The translations under genes were made by a program, and so were the position numbers. Below the pieces are notes generated by a model. It had not been told where the DNA came from and did not search any database. It saw only the letters and a list, made by a program, of their open reading frames with translations. From Heterobilharzia americana (taxonomy: Eukaryota; Platyhelminthes; Trematoda; Strigeidida; Schistosomatidae): DNA of 64,000 bases. Location: NCBI GenBank assembly GCA_944470555.2, contig OX104134.1, positions 107,688,701 through 107,752,700 on the forward strand, given 5' to 3'. Of the stretch, positions 23,023 to 35,509 are shown piece after piece; the first letter of the stretch is position 1, and every line of letters begins with the position of its first letter.

Positions 23023-24009
23023 CTTTATTTAAACAGGTAGAGAGAAAAAATAGTTATATCTCTCACCAAGATTAGGCCGAAAAGTACAAAAACAATTCAT
23101 AATAACATAAGTTTACTCAATGAAACCACATTAAGAGAGAGATAAATCAGCAGTGGAAGGAAAAGGTGATAAACTCCAACAGTATGCCTGAGCCTATCTA
23201 TACTAGTGAGATGTTCTGTTTCTTCAGTGCTATGGAATTTTATAATTTCTTTCACTCCATCCTGTTTTCGAGGAATACGAAAACCGTTAGTTTTGAGTTC
23301 CAAAGGTTCTTCTTCAAGTGTTTACACGTATATCAGCTACCGACGTCATGTCAATCGTAAGTGCAGGTTCATTGCTAGTGATGTAAGCATGGCTAAAATA
23401 AGCTTGGCCATACCTAACTTATGTAAATATCCTATTGAATCTTATAAAACACGACTGACGAAGGCTTTTGATATATGCACACTCAACTACGATCCGCTGG
23501 CATTATTATGGCTAGTTATGATAGATGATTAATCAAAACTCAGGGGCAATTGTTGAGTATTAACCATTGACACACTCGTTGAATCTAACTGAACTAATAA
23601 CGGATTAGAAAACCACACAAATCCAAATGTTTTATGACTGTACTGCATTCTTATAAATAATCTGTTATTCATGCACAACCCCCCGGACTAACTATTACAT
23701 TTCACACACCTCGGTAAATCACCTCAAACTTTCAGTTATATGTTTTCGACTATACCACTGATTTCACCTTAACTCCTGATTTTGCACACTTGGGTACTGG
23801 TCAATTAATATAGGAGGCAAAAGAATTAGTTATCGACTTCGAACAATAAATTATCTATAAAACGTTCATCAGTATACAATGTCATTTCTTTATGTAATAC
23901 ATCTGATTAGTACACACAAATGGAATTATGATTCCATATATTGACCAGTAAGAATTTACAAATGATCCAGGAACAGTCACATTGTTTATGGTAATTTACT
24001 TAGTTGTGG

Positions 24010-24172
24010 TTAGTAGAAGAATCCAGGATGCACGTTTCGTCCTATTTGGGACTCGTCAGCTGGATGTGCCGGTACCCCAGTGAGTAATTTGGTTCCCACT
24101 GAGACTCGAACCTTATACCAACCACTTCAAACGCCAAAGCATTGTTCCCCAGGCCACTGAGACATAATAGCT
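24010..24172 (-). mobile_element. SINE with tRNA-like head and hammerhead ribozyme (Sm-alpha type)
   Basis: On the - strand, an A-box-like TCAGTGGCCTGGGG (about 24160) is followed by a B-box-like GGTTCGAGTCTCAGTGGG (about 24110) and then a full hammerhead near the 3' end. This is the build of the schistosome Sm-alpha SINE family, named from memory. It lies in the intron between exons 24456-24870 and 22841-23022, in sense orientation. Confidence 0.8.
24021..24065 (-). ncRNA. Hammerhead ribozyme, complete core
   Basis: Read on the - strand: stem I ATCCAG/CTGGAT, core CTGACGA (24053-24059), stem II GTCC/GGAC with a CAAATA loop, GAAA, a short stem III around ACGTGCAT, then an ATC cleavage triplet. 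It matches the well-studied schistosome hammerhead in layout and loop sequence. Stem III has one mismatch. Confidence 0.8.
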
Positions 24173-24455
24173 ACCTCTTGTACATCGGGTATTGTTTATT
24201 ACAATTTGCTGATATGCTTGTAACTATCCGTTGTTACACTGGATCGAATTGCACGATCTATGTTGGCATATGGGCTCCTTTACGGATGCCTCGATATTGC
24301 CTGAATGTTTATCACGGTGAGTTATTCAGCTGTGGCTAGCCACAACTAGACATTGCCCACATATCGTAGAATAATAACGAAGTAAACAAAGTACTTTAGT
24401 AGTAATAGAAAAATAAATCCAACATAATTATTGAGATAAGATTAAAGAGAATCAC

Positions 24456-24870
24456 CTTTGAAAATACACGCATTAAATCTGTGTAAAATGAAATCCAAGC
24501 TATAGTGAACATCAACAAGCCAATCACTGAACTTTGATTCCTCGGCAGATATCATTGCATTCTGATTCCATGATTTCAGATAAGACCTATTTTCTAACAA
24601 TGATGAGAGTTTTCCTAGTGGGTCTGACGTGGGCGACGATATCACCTTGTTGTACACTCCTTCATATAACGACGATGGCGGTAGACAAATAAGACGATCA
24701 AAACGCAATTTTAATTCAATGTACAATTCATTGAACATCGACTTGATCAGTAACAAACATTCATTGAATTCATAATTTTTATAGACAAACAGATTGGTAA
24801 TTATTATAGCTAGGCGATGAATCAAAGAGCATGGGTTAGGTAAACCAAAATATGCAGCAAATGTTTGCAC
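24456..24870 (-). CDS. RAB3GAP1: RAB3GAP1 coding exon (largest found)
   Basis: A 415-base exon, acceptor CATTTCAAG and donor GTGATT, phase 0 in and phase 1 out. It starts VQTFAAYFGLPNPCSLIHRL, continues with ELYIELKLRFDRLICLP and ends DFILHRFNACIFK. This fits the human segment with SDSLTYKLALCLCMINF, FVLEMRFRWENNFLIPGL and LHQKLQMLNCCIERKKAR. The spare G joins CT of the next exon to give Ala. Confidence 0.85.
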
Positions 24871-25379
24871 CTTGAAATGATAGGAAGAAAAAGATAAAAA
24901 TATAAAAGAAGTCATTAGTGAAATGTTGCTACATTTTGAAGTTATTTTTTACTGAGAATCATTATTAAAAAGGATTTGTAACTCGATATAGATTGATACA
25001 GTCTTCAAGAGGGATGAAATGATGAACAGGGTTGATAGAAGAATAAGAACCGCACTAAAAATCGCATTCCCAGCAGCTTAGTTAATCTTTATGCGTAAAA
25101 CAAAGTGATCATTACAACAATCGAAAGTCCACAGGTTGCCCGCTGGTGTCACTTCAAATTGTATTTACCAATTCATGTGTACATGTCAGAGCACGTATAT
25201 CAGAAGGACAGAGGGAAGGGATGAGACTTCATTTGCTGAACACATTCCACATAAGTTACACATATAAGAGCCAGAATGTCTTGAACGTCCCATCCCTAAA
25301 CATTTAGTGGATACAGGACATGCAATAAAGATCTCGAGTGCATTTAAAATAATTAAGAAACAAAATAATGCTATTTTAC

Positions 25380-25565
25380 TGAGATTCACAGAAACAGTTA
25401 CTACCAAAACTAAACCAACCCTGTGTATCCGATTCCCTCTGTAGCCATAGATTTGTTTGCCGTTCAACATAAGCCCCTCCAAAAAGTTTTGTATATCTTG
25501 TATTTTCAATTTCTTTTACAACCGATTTCACAATCGACTCCTCTTTATTTCCAACATTTTACTAT
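25380..25565 (-). other. Open stretch without start codon, unidentified
   Basis: About 60 codons are open on the - strand (TRYTKLFGGAYVERQTNLWL in the middle), ending at a stop near 25380. Composition looks protein-like, but no splice pair could be set and no family is recognised. It could be a missed exon of RAB3GAP1 or a mobile-element relic. Confidence 0.25.
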
Positions 25566-25637
25566 CTGACCCAAATCAACTTGACCTTAATTTATAGTCC
25601 CTTTTTATCTACGTATTTACATTACGAACTTATAATA

Positions 25638-25740
25638 TGCATGCTGAGGAGTCTCATACTAAGACGAAACAGCTGTGCAGTGCACCCAGATTTTCAATGG
25701 TTCTCCAGACGATGTAGTTACGTGATGACTACTACCTTGA
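25638..25740 (+). mobile_element. SINE tail with degenerate hammerhead
   Basis: The core CTGAGGA (25644-25650), a weak stem II, GACGAAACAGCTGTG and the tail word CAATGGTTCTCCA match the SINE at 27.1 kb. The cleavage triplet reads GTG, which hammerheads do not cut. The tRNA-like head is missing. Confidence 0.65.
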
Positions 25741-26450
25741 AACATTTCATTTCATTTACACCTCCTTAATCTGCATCAATTCTTTGATTATTTTCCATCA
25801 ACGGACTATCATCCTTTTGGTAACTACACCTGCACGCAAGTAGAAAGGTGATGAAATAGAATCCATCCATCACATTCTGCGGAATTTTTAGCTCTTGTTT
25901 CACTAGATTTTTAGAACAGAACCGTTAGTATAAAAGTCTTATGTGTTGTGAACACAACCTGGGATTCATCAAGAAAACTTCCTTAATTTATTCTAACAGA
26001 CAACACCTGTGACGAATTCGCATATATGGGGATGCATAGCTACAACTACTTGATAACAGAAAGCGAAATCGCATCCCATCACTGTAATCACGTGAAAAAT
26101 ATGTAAAGGTTACAGGCATTTCACAATATCTCACTTCAAAGCATTGCTCGAATTAGCTGGGGTCATCACTCAGTCAATCATGCTGACGATGGACATACAA
26201 TACTACGCAAGGCTGTGGAAAGATGAAACATATACCATAGTTGCGAAGTATGTGAATAAAATAGAAAAACTTTAAGATGGTTTAACCAACCAAAACATAA
26301 TATGAGATTATGAAGTTGTTGACCATTGGTCTAGACCAAATACGCAGCAGTAAACTTTGTGATTAACAAAAACAAAACCGATATATCGAGACCTTACGCT
26401 AGGACGCACAGAAGTGGTCAAAAGGAATGGTAGTAATTTACAGTACAAAA

Positions 26451-26455
<5 letters not shown>

Positions 26456-26525
<70 letters not shown>
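26456..26525. repeat. (TA)n array
   Basis: A perfect TA run directly adjoining the truncated 5' end of the RTE fragment at 26526. Confidence 0.95.
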
Positions 26526-26527
<2 letters not shown>

Positions 26528-27000
26528 GGATTTCCAACACCAACGTCAAGTCATTGCTTCTATATGGTTCAGAGACTTGGCGAGTCATGAAGGGGATTTC
26601 CAATAAACTACAGACATTCATTAACAACTGCCTACACTGGCTCGCTACTGAAGATCAGATGGCCAGAACATTAAGAGTAAGCAACAAGGAACTCTGGGAA
26701 CGAACCAACCAAGAACCTATCACTCAACAAATATGCAGGAGGAAGTGGAGATGGATTGGGCATGCACTGAGAAGGCCGATTGGGGACATCACGCGTCAGG
26801 CCAGTCACTCGAGTGCAATCCCCATGGGAAGCGACGAGTTGGACGTCCGAGGGTGACATGGAGGAGATCGTGCGAGGAGGAAATGAGAGCTTCTGGGCTG
26901 TCGTGGAGACAGGTTCAAAAGATCTCAGAAAACAGAGGTCACTGGAGACGTGCTACTGAAGCCCTATGTTCCACTAGGAACCCAAGGGACTAATAATAAT
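26526..27000 (+). mobile_element. RTE-clade C-terminal region and 3' end (family 2)
   Basis: The + strand reads LLYGSETWRVMKGISNKLQT, ELWERTNQEPI and CRRKWRWIGHALRR, then, after a one-base shift, NPHGKRRVGRPRVTWRR and HWRRATEALCSTR. It ends CTATGTTCCACTAGGAACC followed by an (AAT)n tail. This is the standard C-terminal tail of RTE polyproteins, with only one clear frameshift, so the copy is fairly young. Confidence 0.85.
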
Positions 27001-27059
27001 AATAAATATATATACGATTGCATTTATTAATAACAAGCAAAAAAAATCCATTACTTTTA

Positions 27060-27250
27060 CCTTAGTATTTCACAACCTCCTGATATGAGTTGGAGAACTA
27101 TTGATGATCTAGGAGCACTGCACAGCTGCTTCATCCTGGTATGGGACTCCTCAGCACCACCCACCTACAATCTGGCTAGGGATCGAAATCAGGATCGTTA
27201 GGTCTTACGGCGAACACGTTAACCACTCAACCAATGCATGAGAAGTCAAG
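27060..27250 (-). mobile_element. SINE with tRNA-like head and hammerhead-like tail
   Basis: On the - strand: A-box-like TGGTTGAGTGGTTAACGTG (about 27230), B-box-like GATTTCGATCCC (about 27185), then a hammerhead-like fold with core CTGAGGA (27148-27154) and tail CAATAGTTCTCC. The fold has GAAG instead of GAAA and a GTG triplet, so it is probably inactive. Head and tail are both present, making this the reference copy for the second SINE subfamily here. Confidence 0.75.
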
Positions 27251-27520
27251 CCTACTACTGGCTAACAGATCAACATAAGGTCATCAAAACGGAATTATCT
27301 AGGGTGAAATAGTAAGTCGATTCTAGAATTAGAAAAGGATTGATTATACAATCATAGTGGTGTATGTAAGGAAAATATACAGTCGATTCAGGTGATGACT
27401 AATAGGTTAAGAAACAAGTTAAAAATAATAATACTAAGTATAATCAATAATCGGAGTAGAGTATTATGAGAATTTTAATGGGAGATCGGAGTTAACATGT
27501 TAAGATGTAGGAATAATCAG

Positions 27521-28860
27521 TCAGTGAGAGTAAGATGAATATTGGAGGATTATGACGTAAATCTTCTGTGCGCAGAGCCCAGATTTCAATTGTTGGATTG
27601 TCAACTCCCCTGTTATACATAGCTGACGAATCCGCACTCTTTTTGAGACATTTGGCTTAACTTTGTATAGGATCTCGAAAGAAGACTGCAGAGAAGTGAT
27701 AGGATCACAGTTGACCAAAGGATCCATGACGGACTTTCGCTTGACTAGCATTTTCTGGACAGCCAAGCCGAATAGTGCTCAGAGACGCGTTTAGAAAGAC
27801 TGCGCTTTGTGCCGCCTACACAACCTACTCCACAAGAACAGGTAAACTGATAGACACAAATGAATGTGGCCCAAAGTGGCAAGTTATTCTTCACAGTACC
27901 TAGAATCAACTGTTGGTTGAAGAAGACCAGTCGCAGTTCAGCGACATAGAATATTTTTGGAATGCTTAGAAAGACGATTTCTATCTTTCTCCTGCGTCGT
28001 TCACTTTGAATTCAATATTCATAAATAAGAGCTTTGTAGGAACAGTAATAATTGTAATTGTTTTGGCTTCATATTTTTTTCGATGAACCTTGAGGGATAG
28101 CCAATCTGAAAAGCTTTTTAAAGATGTCTCGGCTAATCACCTATCATGTCACATGTACATATTCTTATTATTATCATGCAAGAAGGACAAAACTTTTCTC
28201 GGTACCCAACTTCAAAAATGAGTGCATTATCCATCCTACGTTGGCTCCCTTTTTAAGGAGTCATCAGGTTTTTTCTTCAACGAGATGTCAAGAAAATGAA
28301 ATTCTGAGTTGTTCTCAACTTCCCTCATGAAATTGATGGACGGATCACTCACTGAATTTGAGAAGAATGGAATCAAGATCAATTTTCTCATCGCATATAC
28401 TGAAGGTGTGATCCATATATCTTCCATAAAGATCGATAGTTGGACGTAGTACAGTGTTTACCAAATTAGCCATAAAGCAATCTGCTAGAAAACGGTCTCG
28501 TGGTGACCTAATGCGTACACCATCATTTTGCCGATAAAATTAGTTATTAAACTGAAACTGCACATTAAAAGTGCATCGTAGAAGTAATTCCTTTAGATAA
28601 TGAATTGGTATACCGCCTTCTAGATTATTAGTTTCGATATAGTTGCATAAGAAACAAATAGTTTCTGTAAGTGGAACATTTGTGAAGAGCAAAGTTACAT
28701 CCAAAGAGAGTATTAATTATCCAAATACATTGAGGTTATTTATTGTGTCGATAAAATCAAATGAATCAAGTGAAGTGTGTCTGTTAATCCAACTTCTCAC
28801 TGGTTGAAGAATTTTAGTTGGCCACATAGCTGATTGGAGAATTATTCACATCCAGAATAT
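27521..28860 (-). mobile_element. Penelope-like retroelement: RT, GIY-YIG and C-terminus, decayed
   Basis: Read on the - strand in order: SPISYVA and KILQPVRSWIN (28780-28850), DVTLLFTNVPLTETI (about 28690), DGVRIRSPRDRFLADCFMAN (about 28500), SNSVSDPSINF and NNSEFHFLDISLKKKPD (28250-28370), then YQFTCSCGVGCVGGTKRSLS (about 27830), then KRVRIRQLCITGEL and LKSGLCAQKIYV (27540-27640). This is the domain order of Penelope-like elements: RT, then GIY-YIG with its Cys motif, then C-terminus. Stops and frameshifts make it non-functional. It lies in a RAB3GAP1 intron in sense orientation. Confidence 0.8.
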
Positions 28861-28899
28861 CTAAAATGCGATTTTTTCTGATACGGTTTTGTTTACGAT

Positions 28900-29090
28900 A
28901 TGACTTTTTGAGATCAATTAGTTGCTCATCATCATATGAAAACAATAGTCCAACAGTTTTATTTCCTTTTAATTTTATTGTTAGTAAAATTTTCCACTGT
29001 TTTCAGTTATTTTTGCTGCGTGTATTAAGTGTTGATATGATGAACAAAGATTCAGTAATTAATCTCTCCTTCCACCTTAATATATCGAAA
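28900..29090 (+). repeat. Unclassified dispersed repeat (family X), end fragment
   Basis: The words GTTGATATGATGAACAAAG and CAGTAATTAATCTCTCC recur in slightly changed form at 57590-57650 and 58970-59020. This block marks one end of the repeat. Confidence 0.45.
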
Positions 29091-32000
29091 CGGCATTTCA
29101 TGCACGCAAACAGGAGTGATTCATCATATATCGCAAACATTTTGAAAGTTCAACCAACACTCAAAAGAATGAAGACCTCCAACTTTTACACTAATGAATT
29201 CAAATTAGTTTTCATCAAAAATTGAAATTAAGAAAGGAACCAATTAAAAATCAGCAAGTAGGGGATAAGGGTTTCGGCTTAGCTCAGTGCTCTTCAGCAG
29301 TGTGTAGTAAGTTTTATATACATCCTGTTCTCTGACCATTCCATGGCTGATGTAAATCGGTGATAAAAACTGCCCTGAAGTAAAACAAAATGCTTGCATG
29401 TCTATCCTGCAGAAAGCTGACTTCTATCAGACGTCATACTATGTACCAATGTTCACATTGGTTTTTGGTTGCTTTTTACTTATGTATAAAGTGAAACATT
29501 TTATAAAAGTTGTGAATTCTATGATCTATTCAGTAAATGTACACATGAAGATTACTTTACATAACTGCTTGTGTCACAATGATTTTTAGGCCAAAAAATT
29601 TTCCATCCACCAAACATTATGATTTCATGTTTATTTTTCGACTTGGTTTGTTAATCTTCAATACTACCGCAAAACTTACGTCTAAATGTGATACATGGTG
29701 TTTACGATTCCAACTAATAACTCATGTACAGTTGAATCCCCAAAAGAGGATGATAACTCCCCACGAAGAACATTATTGCACAGATTTTCAGCATCAGCAT
29801 CTGGGAAAAGAAACTAAACATTCAGGTAGATATTGAGTATACTGTCAAACAAAATGAGGTTAACCTAAACAATAAAAATGAACCATTTGATGATGTAATT
29901 CGAACAATTTCTTCATACGAAACAGAAATATGGTCGAATCACATGGATAGTAGTGAATGGAGTAATGTAACTGCAGAACAGTTCAAGTTGCCAAACTGTG
30001 GGGAAGAACCACACACATACAGAAGGCTAGTGAATAAACCAAGAGAAAGTGTTATAACTAATAAATAACTGTGGACAGATAACTGCAAAATATAAATTTA
30101 ACATTGTCATATGGTTATGACTTTCTACATATCTTAAAATCTGGAAATAACCACACTTCCTTATGTTTCCCAACAGGATGGAACATAACAGCAGATATTC
30201 GTGACCCTTTTTCTAACAGCCCTGTTTGAACTTACAGTAAATGCGTTTGTGCAAGTTATAACAGTAGGTAAATTACCCAAAGGGATATAATAAGACTTTC
30301 AAGACTTGGAGGAATAGAAACTATGAAAGCCACTGCAGGTATCCAGTAGGTTCCTATGTAAGCTGAATGTGACACTAATTAGAAAAATATTGCAGTGAAT
30401 GAAGAGATTAATTAAAACTATCCTTAGAATCACTCATTCACACATTATTTGAACGGAATAATGACTACTAATGTCAGTCACACTACAAAAAGCTTACATG
30501 GCAACATATCGGATATCGCAATGCATGACCGAAATTACTGAAATTTTACAATAGTCGATTTATTTTGTTTCGTAGACTTTAGAAAGTGAGTCTACAACTC
30601 GGTGCACTGTTCAAATCAACAGTTAGAGAACTTTATTAACATGATTGAGTAAGTCAGTAAAAATTATCACAACATTGCATCATAAACAAGTGAGATGACC
30701 ATATGAAAGCATGTAAACTTGACCTATTATTTAAAGCAGATGTCAAAAGGAGAATTATTAGTGGATAGGTATGAAGAATAATAGTATGTTTTAAGTCAAG
30801 AAAATCAAATCGTAAACGACAGTAAAACACCTACATAGATCTTTATTCAGTATTAAAGGAATTCAATAAAGTGCTTTTTACCAGAAATATTGTAGAATTT
30901 AGTATGTTCACTGAACTGCTGATAAATGAATATACTAAGTCGACTACGTAGAAATTCGAGAGTTGTAAAACACTGAGACACAGTATATTCAGTTATTACA
31001 AAAACCATTTCGATTAACCATCAGTCATTTAATATCATTATGAGACCCTGTAATGTTGAGTAATGATTAGAGTTGCTAGACCTCACATCAGCAAATCAAT
31101 ATAGAAAGTAGTAAGACGAAAGGTAATGAAATGAAAATAATGAAATCAAAAGCAAACGACAAAATGTGATATGACGATCAGTATGAACACAGTGTGGATG
31201 CATGTGCACTACTGAGATTGACCATAAGTCAAATCATCAATATTCGTAGGTAAACTAAACGGTCTGATCTCGAAGTAAACAATTAAATCAGATTTCAGAT
31301 GGGTATTTGCTGCAAGCAAGCTAGTAGTAGTTGAGAAAACAACTAAACAGGTAGGATTAATCAAAGTAAGTAAACGAGCTGGTTGATCTAAACTGTGGCA
31401 CCTATATCATCCATCGAGGTGATATTATCAAAGTCAACTTTGAAATGAAATAAACTCCGAGAATTTACTGACAAGTGGTTAGTTAGGCTCATCTACTAGT
31501 CGTATATATGATTGGTAGTCCCAAGCATTTTTTTCCCCTGTTATTACGATGAGCACTTACCTAGTAAGTGTTCTGATAATTTTCTTTTCGATAAAACAAT
31601 TGGTGAGATATGTTTGATTTTTTTTCATTAGTTAATAGATAAATTCTTCAACAGTTTACAAGTTAATTAATGGTAGATATCAGCATCAGGTTTCCAGAAA
31701 TATTTTAGCACCCTTAGGACTTCATCGGTGTAAAAAGATTTGCGCATTCATCAATTAAATCCTAGTGAACAGTTATCTGCATATGTAATACATTGATAGA
31801 AAAGGCAGAAAAGGTTTATTTCGTATGCTCATCGTTACTCGCAGGTGAAATATGATCTCCAAAAAATGTTCAGCCTCCCTAGAAATATAGCTTTAAGGTG
31901 ATCAGATAAACATAAAGTGAGTAATCACTGGTTTGAACGGTAAGAAACATTCTAAGCTTGTCACCCCGAATTTTTGAGAAGCAAGTCGGTGGTTGATAAC

Positions 32001-32470
32001 CTCAAACGACATAAATCTAAACAGATTGAAATAATGAAAAAGGCATTCACGTTTCATTTCATGCCAATAATTGAACAGTCTGTAATTCTGTGCTCAATTT
32101 ACTTTAAGTCTATATCACTAAATTGTATCCACGCCAACCACTTATTCTTTGTTACTTTCTTCATGATGTACTTTTATAGCATGAATATTGAAAAGAATGA
32201 AATACTATGGGAGGTTTTACTAAATCTAATGGGTTAGTAATTAACCACTTGGGAGTTTTCAAATATTATATTTTCTACAATGTCAAATAATAATAAAACG
32301 TTTAACCTCAACTTAATTTTCAGAGTATTTTAGAATAAACAGTTCATATAGTATTTCTGCTAAATTAATTCTAGTTCGTGATTTATAAAACAATCATACT
32401 CCGAGTTTTCAGCATTTGATTACAAGTAACACATCTGTGAGTTTACATACACAAAATGTACAAGAAAGCT
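29091..32470. other. Long intron stretch, nothing recognised
   Basis: About 3.4 kb of AT-rich intronic DNA. Open frames at 29398-29836 and 31974-32237 lack motifs, and no element from the rest of the window was noticed. Confidence 0.4.
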
Positions 32471-32479
32471 ACTAAAACT

Positions 32480-32770
32480 GTAGTGGGCGTTGCTGATCAG
32501 AATGGATGTAAGTTGTATATATTGAGAGGGTGGCAGAAATCATAGGCAATTACCAGCAATGGGTAAAGATTCTGTCAAGAGAAACGCAAGAGACAAAGTG
32601 GGCGGATTAAGATCAAATCAAGATAGAAGCAGAAGATGAAATGAAGCACATAATGCGAATGACTGTTTTAGTTGTAAGTGTACAATATTTGATCACTACT
32701 TTACAAGATGTCCTTCCTGTGTCTCAGTCTTCTCGTTTTCTTCAGCATTTGTTTTTCTTTTATTTACTGG
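32480..32770 (+). repeat. Unclassified dispersed repeat (family X), coding-like core
   Basis: Shares about 280 bases with 58590-58880 on the other strand. Key words are ATCATAGGCAATTACCAGC and GCAAGAGACAAAGTG. One frame is open in both copies except for one stop here, and reads GGRNHRQLPAMGKDSVKRNA, then a Cys-rich CKCTIFDHYFTRCPSCV. It could be a retroelement zinc-knuckle region, but no RT or integrase is attached. Confidence 0.5.
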
Positions 32771-33359
32771 TTACATTACACTGCACAGATGAAAAATATC
32801 TAATTGTGTGAAAATAAGATTCAAAATAATTCCGATATTATGTTCCCCGGGGGTAAATCTAGTTAACAAACTAGCAACCAACCAGATGATTTTGACAGAG
32901 TAACGATTATCCAGTCAAATAATATGAGAATTATTGAGCTTCTACAGTTAAGTGGAGTTTCAAACACTAGTCAGTTCATTCCTATTGATTTCTGTTACTT
33001 AATAAACCGCCTGTTCACATACTGAGAGTACATAGTTATCACTAAAATAATTTGAAAATCATTTACCAACGCACAATGATATAATAAACAAATAAATGAG
33101 TAATCCTTACTAATAGAAACTGTACCACAGAATCGCTTGACAGAACAGAATCTGAAAATTCAACAGAAAAAAAAATATCGTCGAGTTTCTCAATCACAAA
33201 TGTATTTCAGAGTGTTATACGCCAAAAAGCGACAAAATGGTCTCCCAAAAGTATTCAACGAATTTCCTTGAACATCTGTAACACATCGCAACCCAAACAG
33301 TGGTGAGTAGCGAGGGATAAAGAGACAGCGGAGGTACTGCGATAGCCAATAATAGACAG

Positions 33360-34840
33360 TTACTCGGACTTATCATAGGAACTGGGGTGAAAAAAGTCAG
33401 TGCTTAGAAAGACTGTAGCAGAAAAGCATGGGTCTGCGTGGGTGTATTGACCAGACGACCACGCTCCTACAGGTACTGGAACACGGGCACACCACAGCCC
33501 GAAAATTGCATTTCTTGACCTCAAAACTATTCGAATCATTCGATCAATAGGTATTATGACTGTGTTTCTCAATGAAAGGAGTATCGATTGAGTACATAAC
33601 TCTGTTGCAGGCTCTGTACTCGAGCACTCATTGGCGTGTTAGAGCCTATGCTAAGTTGTCAGTTGAGTTGTGTACATCGAGTGATTTCCGTCGAGGATGT
33701 TCAGTTGCTTCATTCTTATTCAATTTAAGCATAGACGAACTAATTGAGGCCTTCGTTTCTCGTCGAGTTACTTCAAAGGAATTGATCCTATCAAAGGAGA
33801 ATTCTTGTTAGATCTAGAGTTCACAGATGATATAATTGTATTAGGTGAAGACGCCGCTAAGATGCAGAGTCTTTTGGATATACTGACTGGCAATTTGAAA
33901 ATGTTTGGCATAAGTTTTTCACCACCCAAATGAGACTGGACTGGTTTCAACCAGTGCTCTACCTAACAACAGAAAGTGAAATAGTTGAGCACATTGACCA
34001 CTTCACTTATCTAGGAAGTTGGATCAGCCACTGTGGATCAGTGACTGGCGAAATCTCCTCACGGATACGAAAGTCTCGCTTGCCTTTCGCCAACTCACGC
34101 CACTCATGAGACTGCCATGATATCTAATTGTCTATTAAGGGTCAAGTGTACTATTTTGCAGTTGGCTCTACTCGTTCTACTATATGGCCATGAAACGGCC
34201 ATTAAAGGTAGGGGAAATGAGACGGTTCCCTATGCTCGACCACTGTTACCTTCGTAGCATAAACAGCGTGTTGTGGTATCATCAAGTCAGTAATGCAGAC
34301 GCCAGGCGTAGAGTTTTAGGGAGAAAAGTAAGTCAATGAGTCGGTGAGTCTTCATCGGTTGAGGTAGGATGGGACATGTGTTAGGCAGCCTCGTCACTGT
34401 CTGCCTTGTTTCACAATGTTAGCTGAAGCAGATTTACGCAAGAAAAAGGTTAGGGGTTGTCGGACCAAAAGATGGCATCAGTGCATGAAGTCTTTGACTG
34501 TTGGTGTTAGCCGTGTGGGGAAATATAGGATTCTCGGTTGAATTCAGTATTGTTGAAGAAATCAGTGGTTAGAAACTCTAGGTGATGGCTCAGAATGCAT
34601 GTCAATGGCGCACATATATCCACACATTATCTTCATCTTGATCATCATTCTGAATTCAGCATTTTCTTATACCTCCTTTGACAACCTTCAACCGCTTTTG
34701 ACTGACTTCTTCCTTATTTCTTCATCTTTCATTTTAGTGCATTGTTGTGCTGATATGAAACCTGGCAACCTAATTCATTACGCTGCAACGCCAGGTCAAG
34801 GAAGAATCCGGCATTGTAGTGCATCAATTCATCTTGTCAC
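33360..34840 (+). mobile_element. RTE-clade RT to 3' end (family 1), decayed
   Basis: The + strand can be followed from GLRGCIDQ (RT finger, 33425) through YITLLQALYSSTHWRVRAY (33590), RRGCSVASFLFNLSIDELIE (motif B, 33690), LEFTDDIIVLGEDAAKMQSL (motif C, 33820) and the C-terminal region to the 3' tail near 34800. There are several stops and shifts. Motif C here keeps DD. Confidence 0.75.
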
Positions 34841-35148
34841 ACTTCACAGCAAGTTCAAAAAGGAAACAGATAGAAAGAGTGATATTACAGTAAACAAAAG
34901 TTGATGAGAGACTAAAGAGATGAAGGTTGGTGTAAACTCTGAAGACTTTAAAGATGATAAGATGACCGTCGGTAAATCGATGTCATTATGACCAATCTTC
35001 AGTCATACCCCAAGAGTCTGAAACCATTGATTCCTACGGACTCAAGAACCTTGCTGAACAATCTCTATAACGCATTGTTAGATAATCCAACAAGAATGTG
35101 ACGATTACATACTCGAAAAATGTTACTTTTAATATATGTCAGAATTAC

Positions 35149-35223
35149 CTGATGAGAAATCGGCTGGTCGAACAGCCTTTTCAGACATAGAGCATCCTTT
35201 CAAAAAACGTAGAATACGTACAC
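35149..35223 (-). CDS. RAB3GAP1: Probable RAB3GAP1 coding exon
   Basis: A 75-base exon between a good acceptor (TTTTTCAG) and donor (GTAATT). It reads RILRFLKGCSMSEKAVRPAD and three more residues, with two spare bases at the start and one at the end. It may match the human IRKHRGVEESPLNNDV region. The exon that should follow it before 24870 was not found, so linkage rests on strand, splice sites and weak similarity. Confidence 0.55.
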
Positions 35224-35509
35224 CTGAAAAACAATACAGTTTCTGAAAGGGTAATAAAATCATATTTATCGCAAGTAACTTTTTTTTAAACAAGTAATCA
35301 AGTGAATCAAATCAAGCAAAACACATTAGAGTTCCTTCTCTTAGTCATAACAATGACTTACTGTCATCGGGCGAAGAGACGAGTGTAAAGGAAGATGAAT
35401 AAATAGATAAAAGTAAAGAAGACTACTCAAATGAATTGTAACTGAAAACTGTTCTGCTAAAATATTTCCTAACGATGACATTTTATCGAAACGACTTAGA
35501 ATTTGGGTT

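Noticed and set aside
24442..24915. Reading the 157-codon - strand frame as a stand-alone small protein
   Set aside because: Its centre is a RAB3GAP1 exon bounded by splice sites at 24870 and 24456; the ends are intron sequence.
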